Source: Tiliqua scincoides (taxonomy: Eukaryota > Chordata > Lepidosauria > Squamata > Scincidae). From it: 64,000 nt of DNA. The stretch's first letter is position 1. The number at the start of each line of letters is the position of its first letter. The position numbers and the translations under genes are program-made. Of this stretch, positions 42,270-52,545 are shown piece by piece. Location of the stretch: NCBI RefSeq assembly GCF_035046505.1, contig NC_089822.1, positions 266,053,024 to 266,117,023 on the forward strand, read 5' to 3'. The notes beneath the pieces are model-generated. The model was not told where the DNA came from and did not search any database. It worked only from the letters and a program-made list of their open reading frames with translations.

Positions 42270-44478
42270 CAGTGATGCCTCGCAAGACGAAATTAATTTG
42301 TTCCGCGAGTCATTTCGTAATGCGAAAATTTCGTCTTGTGAAGCACAGTTTCCCATAGGAATGCATTGAAATTTAATTAATGCGTTCCTATGGGCAAAAA
42401 AAGTCAGAACAAAGTCATATTTGGTTTACAAAGTGTTTATTAAGTGCTAGGACAGAAGCAGTTTACAGTTAGCCAAAGCCAACCTGGAGACAGACCCCTC
42501 TGTCCCCCAAGTCTCACCATCACTGCTCTAAGTTACCAGACAACTTGGACAACGCTGGACAACTTGGAGAAGGCTTCAAGGCTTGACTTCAAGGCTTCTA
42601 GGAGGACGAGGAGGAGGAAGAAGGCAACTGGGCACCACTGGTAGAAGCAGCAGGTTCCTCTTCCACTCTTTGCTTCTTCATGATGAACCTCTCCATGGTC
42701 TGCTGCTTCAGCCGCCTTTTCAGCACCCCTCTGAAAGAGGACATGATCCTTGTATCAAACATGTTCGCAAGTTCACGTGCCAGAGCCTTGTCTGGGTGGT
42801 GCCGCTGTGCATAAGTCTGCACGTTTTTCCACTGTTGGCAGATGTCCTTCAGTTCTGTGGAGGACAGCTGTTCCTCACTTGTCGCTTCTTCCTCTTCCAA
42901 AGAGGCCTGCTCCTGCGTAGCCTCTGTCTGCAGTCTGACCAGCTCCTGGGTGAACAGCTCCTGGTCGTGGTCCTCCACCAGCTCGCAGACGTCCTCCTCT
43001 GTGACCTCGAGGCCCATGGTCCTCCCCAAGGAAACAATGTCCTCCAGCACTGTTGACTCTGGTGCAATTCTGAAGACCTGCTGCAAGGCAGCCTCTCCAT
43101 GCCTGACCACGCTGTGGATTCCAGATCTGGTTTTGAATCTTTCAAACCAGCCTCTGCTTGCCTTGAAGACTTCTGGCTCGGCTGAGGTTCCTGGCTCTTG
43201 CTGTATGAGGTCTGCGTGCAAGGCCTTGGCCTTCTCACAAATGACAGCCTCAGTCACTCTGTCCCCTGCACGCTGCTTCTCTTCCATCCAGATGAGCAGC
43301 AACTTCTCCACCTCCTCCAGAACAGCTGGCCGGTTCTTCACGATCCTGGTGACTCCCTTGGCTACATCTGTTGCAAGGATCTTCTCCCTCATCTTCAGGA
43401 TGGTCCCAATGGTGGATGGATTCCTCCCGTACTCCCTGGCGAGGTCTGTCAATCGCATGCCTCTGTCGTGCTTCCGGATGATCTCCTTCTTCATTTCTAG
43501 TGTAATCTTCTCCTTTGTCCTCTTCCCGGCCTCTGCAGGAGCAGCCTTCTTGGGACCCATGTCAGCATAGTTGCTACGTTCGCAAAAACAAAAGGCAGTG
43601 CTTCACATCCGCTTCACACACACCTTCCCACCCCTGGCCAAACCTGCCCGGGACAAACAAGTGGCATAACAGCCCCCCCCCCAACACAGGAGAACAAATG
43701 CACATGGTGAAGCTAAGCTCCCTACCTTTCCACTGCTTGACATGTTCCTGTGAAGAAGCTCCTTAAATCCTGGTCTGGAAAAACAGTTGCAAATGAGTTC
43801 CACAGATTCCCCAAACTGCTGGAAAAACTCTCCTAACCTCTCCTAACCTCCCCAAAACAGCAGGCCAAAACTGGCCAGCTGGCCCCCCAAAACGTACCTC
43901 AAACGCTGGCCACCACTTCCCAAAAGTTATGAAAAGTTCAAAGAAACTTACCTTAACTGCTGGTAGTAGGTTCCCCAAACCTCTGCAACTTACCAAAAAA
44001 AAAAAAAAATCCAAACCCCCCCCCCCCAAAAACCCCCAAACCCACAAAAAAGTTTGGAAAATGTGGGAAAGATGTTCAGAACAGCTCACCAAATGGTGGC
44101 AAAAAAGTTCTGAAAACCTTCCAAAAAGCTTCCAAAAAGGCTTGCTAGGAGTTGGTGAACTGCTCAGAACAGTTGACCAAAGACAGGGTTCGCCCACAGC
44201 ACAGGCCACAGTTGCTCCTCGAAGTCAACCCTGGAACTGCACATGGAGAAGTGAGCCCAGGCTGCATTGGGGAGGCTTTTTAAACCTCCAGGCACAATGC
44301 ATCCTGGGTATTAACGGTTGTGCGTTAAACAAACAAACAAACAAAAAAAGCAAAAAAATTCGTCTTGCGAAGCACGGCCATAGAAAAATTCGTCTTTTGA
44401 GTCACTGAAAAATCGCAAAACGCTTTCATCTTGTGAGCTTTTCGTTGCGCAAAGCATTCGTCTTGCAAGGCATCACTG
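42270..44478 (-). mobile_element. Tigger-type (Tc1/mariner) DNA transposon
   Basis: 2209 bases with inverted ends CAGTGATGCCTCGCAAGACG (left; the right end has one change) and a TA target duplication (42268-42269, 44479-44480). A related 'ttcgtcttgcgaagcac' motif recurs inside each end. It carries one large frame on the minus strand. A full-length Tigger transposase is usually over 500 residues; here the frame is 320. Terminal repeats look good enough for mobilisation by an intact relative. Confidence 0.93.
42598..43560 (-). CDS. Tigger-derived protein: HTH/CENPB DNA-binding domains without DDE domain
   Basis: Uninterrupted 320-residue frame from ATG at 43560. About residues 1-65 form a Psq-type helix-turn-helix (KKEIIRKHDRGMRLTDLARE, YGRNPSTIGTIL). 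About 70-140 form a CENPB-type domain (LLLIWMEEKQRAGDRVTEAV, KASRGWFERFKTRSGIHSVV). At about residue 160 the text jumps from QQVF, which normally precedes the first catalytic Asp (NADETGLF), to VLEDIVSLGRTMGLEV, which normally follows the DDE domain. The acidic C-terminal region and basic end (VLKRRLKQQTMERF) are kept. So the catalytic core is cleanly absent in frame. It could act as a competitor or repressor at Tigger ends, or simply be a recent non-autonomous copy. Confidence 0.85.
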   Translation of the reverse strand: MGPKKAAPAEAGKRTKEKITLEMKKEIIRKHDRGMRLTDLAREYGRNPSTIGTILKMREKILATDVAKGVTRIVKNRPAVLEEVEKLLLIWMEEKQRAGDRVTEAVICEKAKALHADLIQQEPGTSAEPEVFKASRGWFERFKTRSGIHSVVRHGEAALQQVFRIAPESTVLEDIVSLGRTMGLEVTEEDVCELVEDHDQELFTQELVRLQTEATQEQASLEEEEATSEEQLSSTELKDICQQWKNVQTYAQRHHPDKALARELANMFDTRIMSSFRGVLKRRLKQQTMERFIMKKQRVEEEPAASTSGAQLPSSSSSSS

Positions 44479-44689
44479 TAGTAGCTTGTTGCACAGGTCT
44501 GTGACATTTCCCCAAATGCAGTCACATTCCATGGTAGCATCAAGTCTAATACATTAAAAATAAAATATTGAAATGAATGAGGACCCACCTGGAACAGACT
44601 CGTAACCCGCCTAGTGGGTCCCGACCCACAGTTTGAGAAACACTGATCTAGACAGTTGATCTAGAAACAGGACTGCAGAATCTGGAAGA

Positions 44690-44793
44690 GTTTTTCAGTG
44701 ATTTTCAATGCTGTGCTCCAAACCCCCACAACACACCTGCAGACCTTTCACGACCCATCAATGTGCCGCTGGATATTTATTGAAAATCACTGC
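44690..44793. mobile_element. Short hAT type c copy
   Basis: 'cagtgattttcaatgctgtg' pairs with 'ttattgaaaatcactg' at the right. Confidence 0.65.
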
Positions 44794-44882
44794 CTTAGGA
44801 CGTTGCTATAAGGATTAAGGAGTAACATATAGCCCTTGGCTAAAAGGTAAATGGCAAGGAGGAGGACGATCATCACACTCAC

Positions 44883-45003
44883 CACGGGAACACGCACTCC
44901 CATCTTTGCTCTCCTGCTTGGCCTCTCTTTGCAGCCTCCTCTTCTCCAAGTCACACGGCGCCCGCTCTGCTTCCGAAAGGGGCATAGCCAATGGTGTCAC
45001 TGC
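44883..45003 (-). CDS. Gene B, exon 2: linker exon
   Basis: 121 bases between acceptor 'cttttatttcag' (AG at 45005-45004) and donor GTGAGT (from 44882), phase 0 in and phase 1 out. Encodes AVTPLAMPLSEAERAPCDLE and KRRLQREAKQESKDGSACSR. The AERAP and REAKQE-D-G motifs match gene A exon 2 and the corresponding linker in other reptile SCAN zinc-finger genes, so the exon call is supported by homology as well as phase. Confidence 0.85.
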
Positions 45004-45105
45004 CTGAAATAAAAGCGAGGAGGATCTCTTTCGGTACAGAGGAAACAGGCAGGGGAACAGTGAACAGGAAGGGCCTCTCTGCCTCTTCCCCACAACAGTC
45101 CTAGA

Positions 45106-45607
45106 AGAACATAAGAACAGCCCCACTGGATCAGGCCATAGGCCCATCTAGTCCAACTTCCTGTATCTCACAGCAGCCCACCAAATGCCCCAAGGAGCAC
45201 ACCAGATAACAAGAGACCTCATCCTGGTGCCCTCCCCTACATCTGGCATTCTGACTTAACCCATTTCTAAAATCAGGAGGTTGCGCATACACATCATGGC
45301 TTGTACCCCATAATGGATTTTTCCTCCAGAAACTTGTCCAATTCCCTTTTAAAGGCGTCTAGGCTAGACGCCAGCACCACATCCTGTGGCAAGGAGTTCC
45401 ACAGACCGACCACACGCTGAGTAAAGAAATATTTTCTTTTGTCTGTCCTAACCCACCCAACACTCAATTTTAGTGTATGTCCCCTGGTTCTGGTATTATG
45501 TGAGAGTATAAAGAGCATCTCCCTATCCACTCTGTCCATTCCCTGCATAATTTTGTATGTCTTAATCATGTCCCCCCTCAGGCGTCTCTTTTCTAGGCTG
45601 AAGTCTA
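45106..45607 (-). mobile_element. CR1 3' end
   Basis: An open minus-strand frame reads DMIKTYKIMQGMDRVDREML and RKYFFTQRVVGLWNSLPQDV. Starts with the terminal 'gaacataagaacagcc'. Lies about 100 bases upstream of gene B exon 2, in intron 1. Confidence 0.88.
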
Positions 45608-46366
45608 GAAAGTACATGGCTCACAGCTCCTTCCCAGAGCACATAAACAGTGGCACATTCTTCCACTCCAACATTTCACAAAGGAGACCCACTTATAAAA
45701 CCCCTCTCCCCACTCCCAGTTATGGCTGTATAGTGCAACTGTTCCAGCTCCAAAAGGAAAATGGCTGGGTACGCACGCATTAAAAAAAAATAAGCTGGAT
45801 CAGCCCATCTATGAGGCAGCTACCTCAGGTAGTAGACAGGCTGGGGGTGCCCAATCTCCATGCACTCACCTGGCAAATCCTTCTCCTTCTCCCATTCCTT
45901 GGACTAGAAGGGGAAGAGAGGGTGGGGAGGAACAGGAAGCATAGAGGAGAGGAGATTGGGGGTGGGAGTGCGATGTTATAAGCCCACCATTCTCCTCTTG
46001 TCTGCCCTTTCTCTTCCACTCCATACCCCTCTTCCTTTCTGAATCCAGAGGAAGGGAGGAGCAGAAGCCAGTGCATCACAAAGTCGTGATGCCCGGAGAT
46101 CTTGGGTCAACCCTGTAAGTAAACACACACTCCCACACCATTTGCCTTGTTCTTTGGCTCCGCAACAGCCCGTCCTCCACAGATCAAAATTTTTTTTCTT
46201 CAGTGCAAAAACAGTCAAGAACAGCAGTTCCCAAACTGTTGGTCACGACCCACCGGTGGGTCATGACCTGATTCCTGGTGGGTTGTGGGCCCACTGAGGA
46301 CACACATAGACAAACAAGACACATAGAAACACATAGACAAACAAACATGAAACACATAGACAAACA
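45608..46366. other. Intronic unassigned interval
   Basis: 46222-46290 ('cagttcccaaactgttggtc' ... ) may be the left end of another hAT-like element. 46302-46366 has an irregular tandem 'cacatagacaaacaa'. The rest is unrecognised. Confidence 0.35.
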
Positions 46367-47746
46367 AGCCTTGCTGAGAGAGAATCAGTATGGCTTCTGT
46401 AAGGGTCGGTCTTGCCTCAAGAACCTTTTAGAATTCTTTGAAAAGGTCAACAGGCAGGTGGATGCGGGAGAACGCGTGGACATTATATATCTGGACTTTC
46501 AGAAGGCGTTTGACACGGTCCCTCACCAAAGGCTGCTGAGAAAACTCCACTCAGGGAATTAGAGAGCAGTTCCTCTCATGGATTGAGAACTGGTTGAAGA
46601 CCAGGAAACAGAGAGTGGGTGTCAATGGGCAATTTTCACAATGGAAAGAGGTGAAAAGCGATGTGCCCCAAGGATCTGTCCTGGGACCAGTGCTCTTCAA
46701 CCTCTTCACAAATGACCTGGAGACAGGGTTGAGCAGCGAGGTGGCAAAGTTTGCAGATGACACCAAACTTTTCCGAGTAGTGAAGACCAGAAGTGATTGT
46801 GAAGAGCTCCAGAAGGATCTCTCCAAATTGGGAGACTGGGCAGCAAAACAGCAGATGCGTTTCAATGTAAGTAAGTGTAAAGACATGCACATTGGGGCAA
46901 AAAATCAGAACTTCACATATAGGCTAATGGGTTCTGACCTGTCTGTGACAGATCAGGAGAGGGATCTTGGGGTGGTGGTGGACAGGTCGATGAAAGTGTC
47001 AACTCAATGTGCGGTGGCAGTGAAGAAGTTCAATTCTATGATTGGGATCATTAGAAAAGGAATTGAGAACAAAACAGCTAATATTATAATGTTGTTGTAC
47101 AAATCGATGGTAAGGCCACACCTGGAGTATTGTGTCCAGTTCTGGTCACCGCATCTCAAAAAAGACATAGTGGAGATGGAAAGGTGCAAAAGAGAGTGAC
47201 TAAGATGATTACTGGGCTGGGGCACCTTCCTTATGAGGAAAGGTGGGCCTCTTTGGGCCTCTTCAGCCTAGAAAAGAGGTGCCTGAGGGGGGACATGATT
47301 GAGACATACAAAATTATGCATGGGAAGGATAGAGTGGATAGAGAGATGCTCTTTACACTCTCACATAACACCAGAACCAGGGGACATCCACTAAAATTGA
47401 CTGTTGGGAGAGTTAGAACAGACACAAGAAAATATTTCTTTACTCAGTGTGTGGTTGGTCTGTGGAACTCCTTGCCACAGGATGTGGTGACGGCATCTGG
47501 CCTGGACGCCTTTAAAAGGGGATTGGACAAGTTTCTGGAGGAAAAATCCATTACAGGTTACAAGCTATGATGTGTATGTGCAACCTCCTGATTTTAGAAA
47601 TGGGCTAGGTCAGATGCAAGGGAGGGCACCAGGACACAGGTCTCTTGTTATCTGGTGTGTTCCCTAGGGCATTTGGTGGGCCGCTGTGAGATACAGGAAT
47701 GTGGACTAGATGGGCCTTGGCCTGATCCAGCGGGGCTGTTCTTATG
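46367..47746 (+). mobile_element. CR1 LINE with reverse transcriptase part
   Basis: The longest CR1 here. Encodes QYGFCKGRSCLKNLLEFFEK, IIYLDFQKAFDTVPH, DVPQGSVLGPVLFNLFTNDL and the catalytic KFADDTKLF, then MVRPHLEYCVQFWSPHLKKD and the C-terminal LPQDVVTASGLDAFKRGLDK. A frame break lies near 46560 and another near 47195. 5'-truncated within the RT. In gene B intron 1. Confidence 0.93.
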
Positions 47747-48881
47747 ACATGAGGCTGCATGGTAAAATGGAAGATGAGCCAGAAGTCACTTCTGGGTCAC
47801 ACACACCCCATGTCCTTGGCCATGTTGTACCACATTTCCAAACTGTATGTTGTACCAGTGGTTGTGATGTACAGTTTGGGAAACACAGCATGACACAGCC
47901 AATGATGCAGGTCGTGCGTGCGCGCAACCTGGAAGCAACTCCTGGGTTGTCTGCCTATAATGGAAGATCAGAAGATCATCAGGTGGGTGATGTGGTGTTG
48001 ACAGTGATCCCAGGTTTTGACAACTGGTTGACAGCTCTGGGAAGGGCAGGGCTGACTCCACAGCTGTAATCAATCAAGGCCAATGGAGACTCTGATGGAC
48101 ACCTGAGCTTCATTTGACCTTGATGGGACTTTGACTGGACATGTACTGAAGAGATAGCTCACCTGAGCCTAATTTGGACTTAACAAGGGGCTAACAAGGT
48201 AGCTCACAGCTGAGCTGCATTTTGGATAATGGGACATCCAAGGATAAAAAGGCAGCTTCAGAAAGAGCCCAGACCTACCTGGCCAGACCTACACCCCCAC
48301 CCAGACCTACGGGATAGACCTATGGGAGAAGGGGACTGCCAGGACTCTGCTGGAGAGGACACAGAAGAGGGACTGCTGCAGAAGACTGGACTGGACTGTG
48401 CTTTGGAGACTGGACTGGACTTGGACTGGAGGCTTTGGACCTTTAACCACTGAGTTAAGTGGAGTTTTGGGGAGGGAAAGCCTCTGGACAAGAGAACTTG
48501 CAAGGAATAAGTGTTTGTAGCAATAAGTTTGGTTAATTGCTACAGATAAGGAGCTCGGTGTTCATTCCTTTGCACACCACAGCTGTTGTTTCTAGAGATA
48601 AAAGAGGGTGTTAATTAGCCAAAAAGCGGGCATTGGGAGACTGAATATTTGGACGGGACACTGCCATTTTACCCTGCAATGTCATCCTGCAGGCCCTGGA
48701 TCTACCTCAGACGACACAGGAGGTCACCAAGGTAAAGGGTTTAGGAAACCCTAAATAGAAAAACACAAATTATCCTACAATTCTTCTCAACTGTTCAAAG
48801 GAGGTCACCATGGCCTGCAGATCCCCATAAGAGGGGGCAAAGATTTCAGCCTGGCTCCATCACACACTGAAATGGTCTCAC
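47747..48881. other. Intronic unassigned interval
   Basis: Contains a degenerate inverted pair around 47825-47885 ('gttgtaccacatttccaaac' / 'gtacagtttgggaaacac'). Otherwise nothing recognised. Confidence 0.3.
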
Positions 48882-49604
48882 CTGGTTCTCTTGTCTTTGG
48901 GCCTCTTGCTGCCTCAGTAGAAAATCTTCAGCCAGGGCCACTGCCTGGGAGCAGGTCTCTGGGCTGTGTCCCCTCACCCAAGTCAAGATCTCTGATGGCA
49001 GGATGGCCAGGAACTGCTCCAGGATCAGCAGCTCCAGGATCTGCTCCTTGGAGTGCCTGTCGGCCTTCAGCCACCCATGGCAAAGCTCCTGGAGTCGGCT
49101 GTAAGCCCCTCTTGGCCCCTCAGCCTCCTGGTAGCAGAAACGCCGGAAGTGTTGACGCAGCTTCTCCCTGTTGATGGTGTCTCCTTGCAAGATGGCTGCC
49201 TTCACTTTTCCATACTCCACTCTGTCTCTGGCTTCCATCCTCTCAAAGGCCTGCTCAGCTTCTCCACTGAGAGCAGGCAAGAGATGAGCCACCCACTCTT
49301 CCCTGGGCCACCGGCAGGCCTCAGCCACTTGTTCGAAAGAGGCCAGGAAAGCCTTGGCGTCATCCCATGGTGTGGGTTCTAGTGGTGGGGTCCCCCAGCC
49401 TGGGTGTGGGGAGTCCAGGAACTCCTGCCACTGTGGTTCCCAGGGGTGAAGCATCCCCTCATCTGATTCCTGTTTAACTTCCCCATGGATCCGTTGTAGG
49501 CTTGGCCTCCTAGTCTCAACCTGGTGGACATGGGAGGTTTCTTCCACTCCCTCAGATCTCTCTCCTAAGGCAGGGTATGTGGGCTCCTGTGCCTCCATTT
49601 TCAT
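48882..49604 (-). CDS. Gene B, exon 1: SCAN domain exon
   Basis: 241 codons from ATG ([16 protein letters not shown]) to a GTGAGA donor (from 48881), phase 0. A capsid N-terminal-like region ([20 protein letters not shown], ... [20 protein letters not shown]) is followed by a SCAN domain ([56 protein letters not shown]). It closely resembles gene A's exon 1, including a 20-residue identical run at [20 protein letters not shown], so the genes are tandem duplicates. VKQESDEG near residue 43 parallels gene A's VKQEPGEG. A likely acceptor 'gtacggttag' lies 6 bases before the ATG, implying a non-coding first exon upstream, perhaps in the CpG-rich block near 51 kb. Confidence 0.9.
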
Positions 49605-49910
49605 CGCTGGCTAACCGTACAAAGACAGTGGGGTGGGATAGAAAACTGGAGAATGCACAACAGTGATGTAGACCACTGTGATGGGCTTTTCCTGGGGGAA
49701 AATCCTGGAAAGAGAGAGAACGAACAAATGTCAATGGTCAACCGACAAGATGGAAGCCACCATTTCTTCCAAAAGAGACAAGCCACCATGCAAAACACTT
49801 GCAAATTATATGCAAGCACATAAATGTACAGAACAGGTCACCCTGGTGGAGAGTAGGGCTGAGTGATACAACAGGTGGAGTCAGAAGTCCCTTGACCAAT
49901 CAAGAGCGCA

Positions 49911-50327
49911 GTGTTGGAGACACTCTAGTCTGCCACTCTCCTCTCCTCCACATTTCAAAAGAGGAGAATGCAGCATAGTGTTTGAGACACTCTAGCCTGC
50001 TACTTTCCTCTCCTCCACACTTCAAAAGGAAGGGGGGAATGGAGCCCAGTATTAGAGACACTCTAGCCTGCCACTCTCATCTCCTCCACATTTCAACAAG
50101 AAGAGGGGAATGGAGCGCAGTGTTGGAGACACTCTAGCCTGTTACTTTCCTCTCCTCCACACTTCAAAAGGAAGGGGAATGGAACACAGTATTGGAGACA
50201 CTCTAGCTGCCACTCTTCTTTCCTCCAGGCTTCAAAAGGAAGGGAGAATGGAGCCCAGTATTAGAGACACCCTAGCTGCCACTTTATCTTCTCCTCTCCT
50301 CCACACTCCTTTCCCCATCTCCTTTTT
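49911..50327. repeat. Approximately 70-bp minisatellite, six units
   Basis: Units begin at 49911, 49978, 50049, 50120, 50189 and 50258 with 'gt[g/a]ttggagacactctag', followed by 'tcctctcctccaca.ttcaa'. Spacing is 67-71 bases with moderate divergence. It sits between gene B's first coding exon and the CpG-rich block. Confidence 0.9.
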
Positions 50328-50396
50328 CAACTACATTGAGCCTGAGGAGGAGGCATCAGGTCTTGGGCCGGCCCTGGGAGGAGGTCTTGGTGTTAG

Positions 50397-50556
50397 AGAC
50401 AGGCTGCCTCTGATTGCCAGACGCAGGGGAGAGCACCAGGATGCAAGCTGTGCCTGCTGTCTTGTGTGCTCCCTGGGGCGTTTGGTGGGCCACTGTGAGA
50501 TACAGGAAGCTGGACTAGGTGGGCCCTTGGCCTGATCCAGCGGGGCTCTTCTTAGG
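50397..50556 (+). mobile_element. CR1 3'-terminal fragment
   Basis: 'gacaggctgcctctgattgc' to 'gatccagcggggctcttctt', the same subfamily variant as the copy at 18860-19220. Confidence 0.82.
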
Positions 50557-50743
50557 TAAGCCTTGATTCCCTCAGCCTTCATCCCCATCGTGGGAATAGG
50601 AGTAGGATGGATTTTGACAGGGACAACCAGTGGAGACCGGGGGGGGGGGGGAAGGCCCCAAAAGTCTTGAAGGGAAGCAAATGCTGAGCACCCTCCTGCA
50701 CACCCTGAGATGCAAATTCCCCTCCGGATAGTGTTTTCCCATC

Positions 50744-50915
50744 CAGTGGCATAGCTAGAGGGGGGCAAAGCATTAAGTTTTGCAGGGAGCCTCACAGCGG
50801 TGTGCAAGTAGCCCCCTTCGGAGCCATTCCAGGTGGGGGGTGCAAAACGGAGGCAAAGCCACTGTGAGGCTCCCTGCCAAACTTAGTGCTTTGCCCCCCT
50901 CTAGCTACACCACTG
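50744..50915. mobile_element. Non-autonomous hAT element, type d
   Basis: Ends CCAGTGGCATAGCTAGAGGG and inverse CCAGTGGTGTAGCTAGAGGG. The interior is a larger imperfect inverted repeat ('ttgcagggagcctcacagcg' / 'ccactgtgaggctccctgcc'). No clean duplication seen at the flanks. Confidence 0.75.
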
Positions 50916-50989
50916 GGGGGGGAAGGGGGGAACGAAGCAGAACTGACAGGAAGCCTGCATTAAATACACCAGGCAGGAAATGATCAGTG

Positions 50990-51620
50990 GGTATTGGGGG
51001 GGGGGCAGATGCCAGCCAGAGAGGCCAGGCCAGGAGACCCAGAGAACCAAATGCAGACAGAACGGGGGGCGGGGGTGGCTGGGTGCAGGGACTGCGCCCC
51101 AAGCGCAGTCACCTTTCCCGGGGCGCCGCACCCCCCATTGCCACTGGACACCCCAGAGAGGGCTTGGGGGAGCTCAGGACCAGGCATGGGGGGCGAGGGG
51201 CAGCAGGCGACGCTGGCCTTGGAGAGGACCCGGGCTGGTGCCCCCTGGAAGGAGCTCTGCCCCCCCCCACTGCTCCTGCAGCCCCCCGGGGCCAGCAGCC
51301 CCCACTCACCCGCCTGCCGCCCTCCAGCCCGCGTCCTCCTCCCCGCGTCTCCCCAGCCGGCTCGGGGGCGGGCAGGGAGGGAGGGAGGAAAGAAGGGGCT
51401 CGGCTCCTTCGAGGAACGCCTGGCCGCCCAGCGCAGCCTCCCTGCGCTCAGCCCAGCAAAAGGAGGCCAGCCCTGGCGGGGAGGGGCGGGGCTGGCTGCG
51501 CCCCCCGCCTCTCCCCCTCTGGAGCTGGGGGGTCCCTGCGGCTCTGCCTGCAGCTGGATCCTGGCCGCCTTCCGTATAAAAGAAAGGTCTCTGCCCCGCG
51601 GAGCCCAAAGGGTGCGTGAG
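50990..51620. promoter_or_regulatory. CpG-rich, GC-rich block (candidate CpG-island promoter)
   Basis: About 630 bases with very high G+C and many CpGs (for example 'ggggcgccgcacc', 'cccgcgtcctcctccccgcg', 'ggggaggggcggggc', an Sp1-type box), unlike the flanks. It lies about 1.4 kb upstream of gene B's first coding exon. On the plus strand 'ccgtataaaag' (51570-51580) is TATA-like, so the block could be bidirectional. The long frames inside are compositional artefacts. Confidence 0.6.
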
Positions 51621-51660
51621 TGGGTGGGTGGGTGGGTGAGTGGATCATGGATGGATGGAT

Positions 51661-52545
51661 GAACATAAGAACATAAGAACAGCCCCACCGGATCAGGCCA
51701 TAGGCCCACCTAGTCCAGCTTCCTGTATCTCACAGCGGCCCACCAAATGCCCCAGGGAGCACACCAGATAACAAGAGACCTCATGCTGGTGCCCTCCCCT
51801 ACATCTGGCATTCTGACTTAACCCATTCCTAAAATCAGGAGGTTGCACATACACATCATGGCTTGTAACCCATAATGGATTTTTCCTCCAGAAACTCGTC
51901 CGATCCCCTTTTAAAGGCGTCTAGGCTAGACGCCATCACCACATCCTGTGGCAAGGAGTTCCACAGACCGACCACGCGCTGAGTAAAGAAATATTTTCTT
52001 TTGTCTGTCCTAACCCGCCCAACACTCAATTTTAGTGGATGTCCCCTGGTTCTGGTATTATGTGAGAGTGTAAAGAGCATCTCCCTATCCACTCTGTCCA
52101 TCCCCTGCATAATTTTGTATGTCTCAATCATGTCCCCCCTCAGGCGTCTCTTTTCTAGGCTGAAGAGGCCCAAACGCCGTAGCCTTTCCTCATAAGGAAG
52201 GTGCCCCAGCCCCGTAATCATCTTAGTCGCTCTCTTTTGCACCTTTTCCATTTCCACTATGTCCTTTTTGAAATGCGGCGACCAGAACTGGACACAATAC
52301 TCCAGGTGTGGCCTTACCATAGATTTGTACAACGGCATTATAATACTAGCCGTTTTGTTCTCAATACCCTTCCTAATGATCCCAAGCACAGAATTGGCCT
52401 TCTTCACTGCTGCCGCACATTGGGTCGACACTTTCATCGACCTGTCCAGCACCACCCCAAGATCTCTCTCCTGATCTGTCACAGACAGCTCAGAACCCAT
52501 CAGCCTATATCTAAAGTTTTGATTTTTTGCCCCAATGTGCATGAC
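51661..52545 (-). mobile_element. CR1 LINE 3' part, open frame
   Basis: A 228-residue minus-strand frame from MHIGAKNQNFRYRLMGSELS through MVRPHLEYCVQFWSPHFKKD to LPQDVVMASSLDAFKRGSDE without a stop. Begins with 'gaacataagaacataagaac'. The open frame makes this one of the youngest CR1 copies here. Confidence 0.93.

Larger units (their letters stand above)
42078..44645. mobile_element. hAT type b element carrying a Tigger insertion
   Basis: 'cagtggttctcacacatata' at the left and 'cacagtttgagaaacactg' at the right, flanked by perfect ATCTAGAC (42070-42077, 44646-44653). Without the Tigger it is about 357 bases. Confidence 0.92.

Noticed and set aside
42842-43570. 242-codon plus-strand frame opposite the Tigger-derived protein
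   Set aside because: Antisense shadow: serine-rich translation of the reverse complement, with no domain.
50980-51709. Several long overlapping frames on both strands (up to about 240 codons) as new genes
   Set aside because: They all lie in the GC-rich block, where stop codons are rare by composition. They are proline, glycine and arginine-rich without domains, and mutually overlapping.
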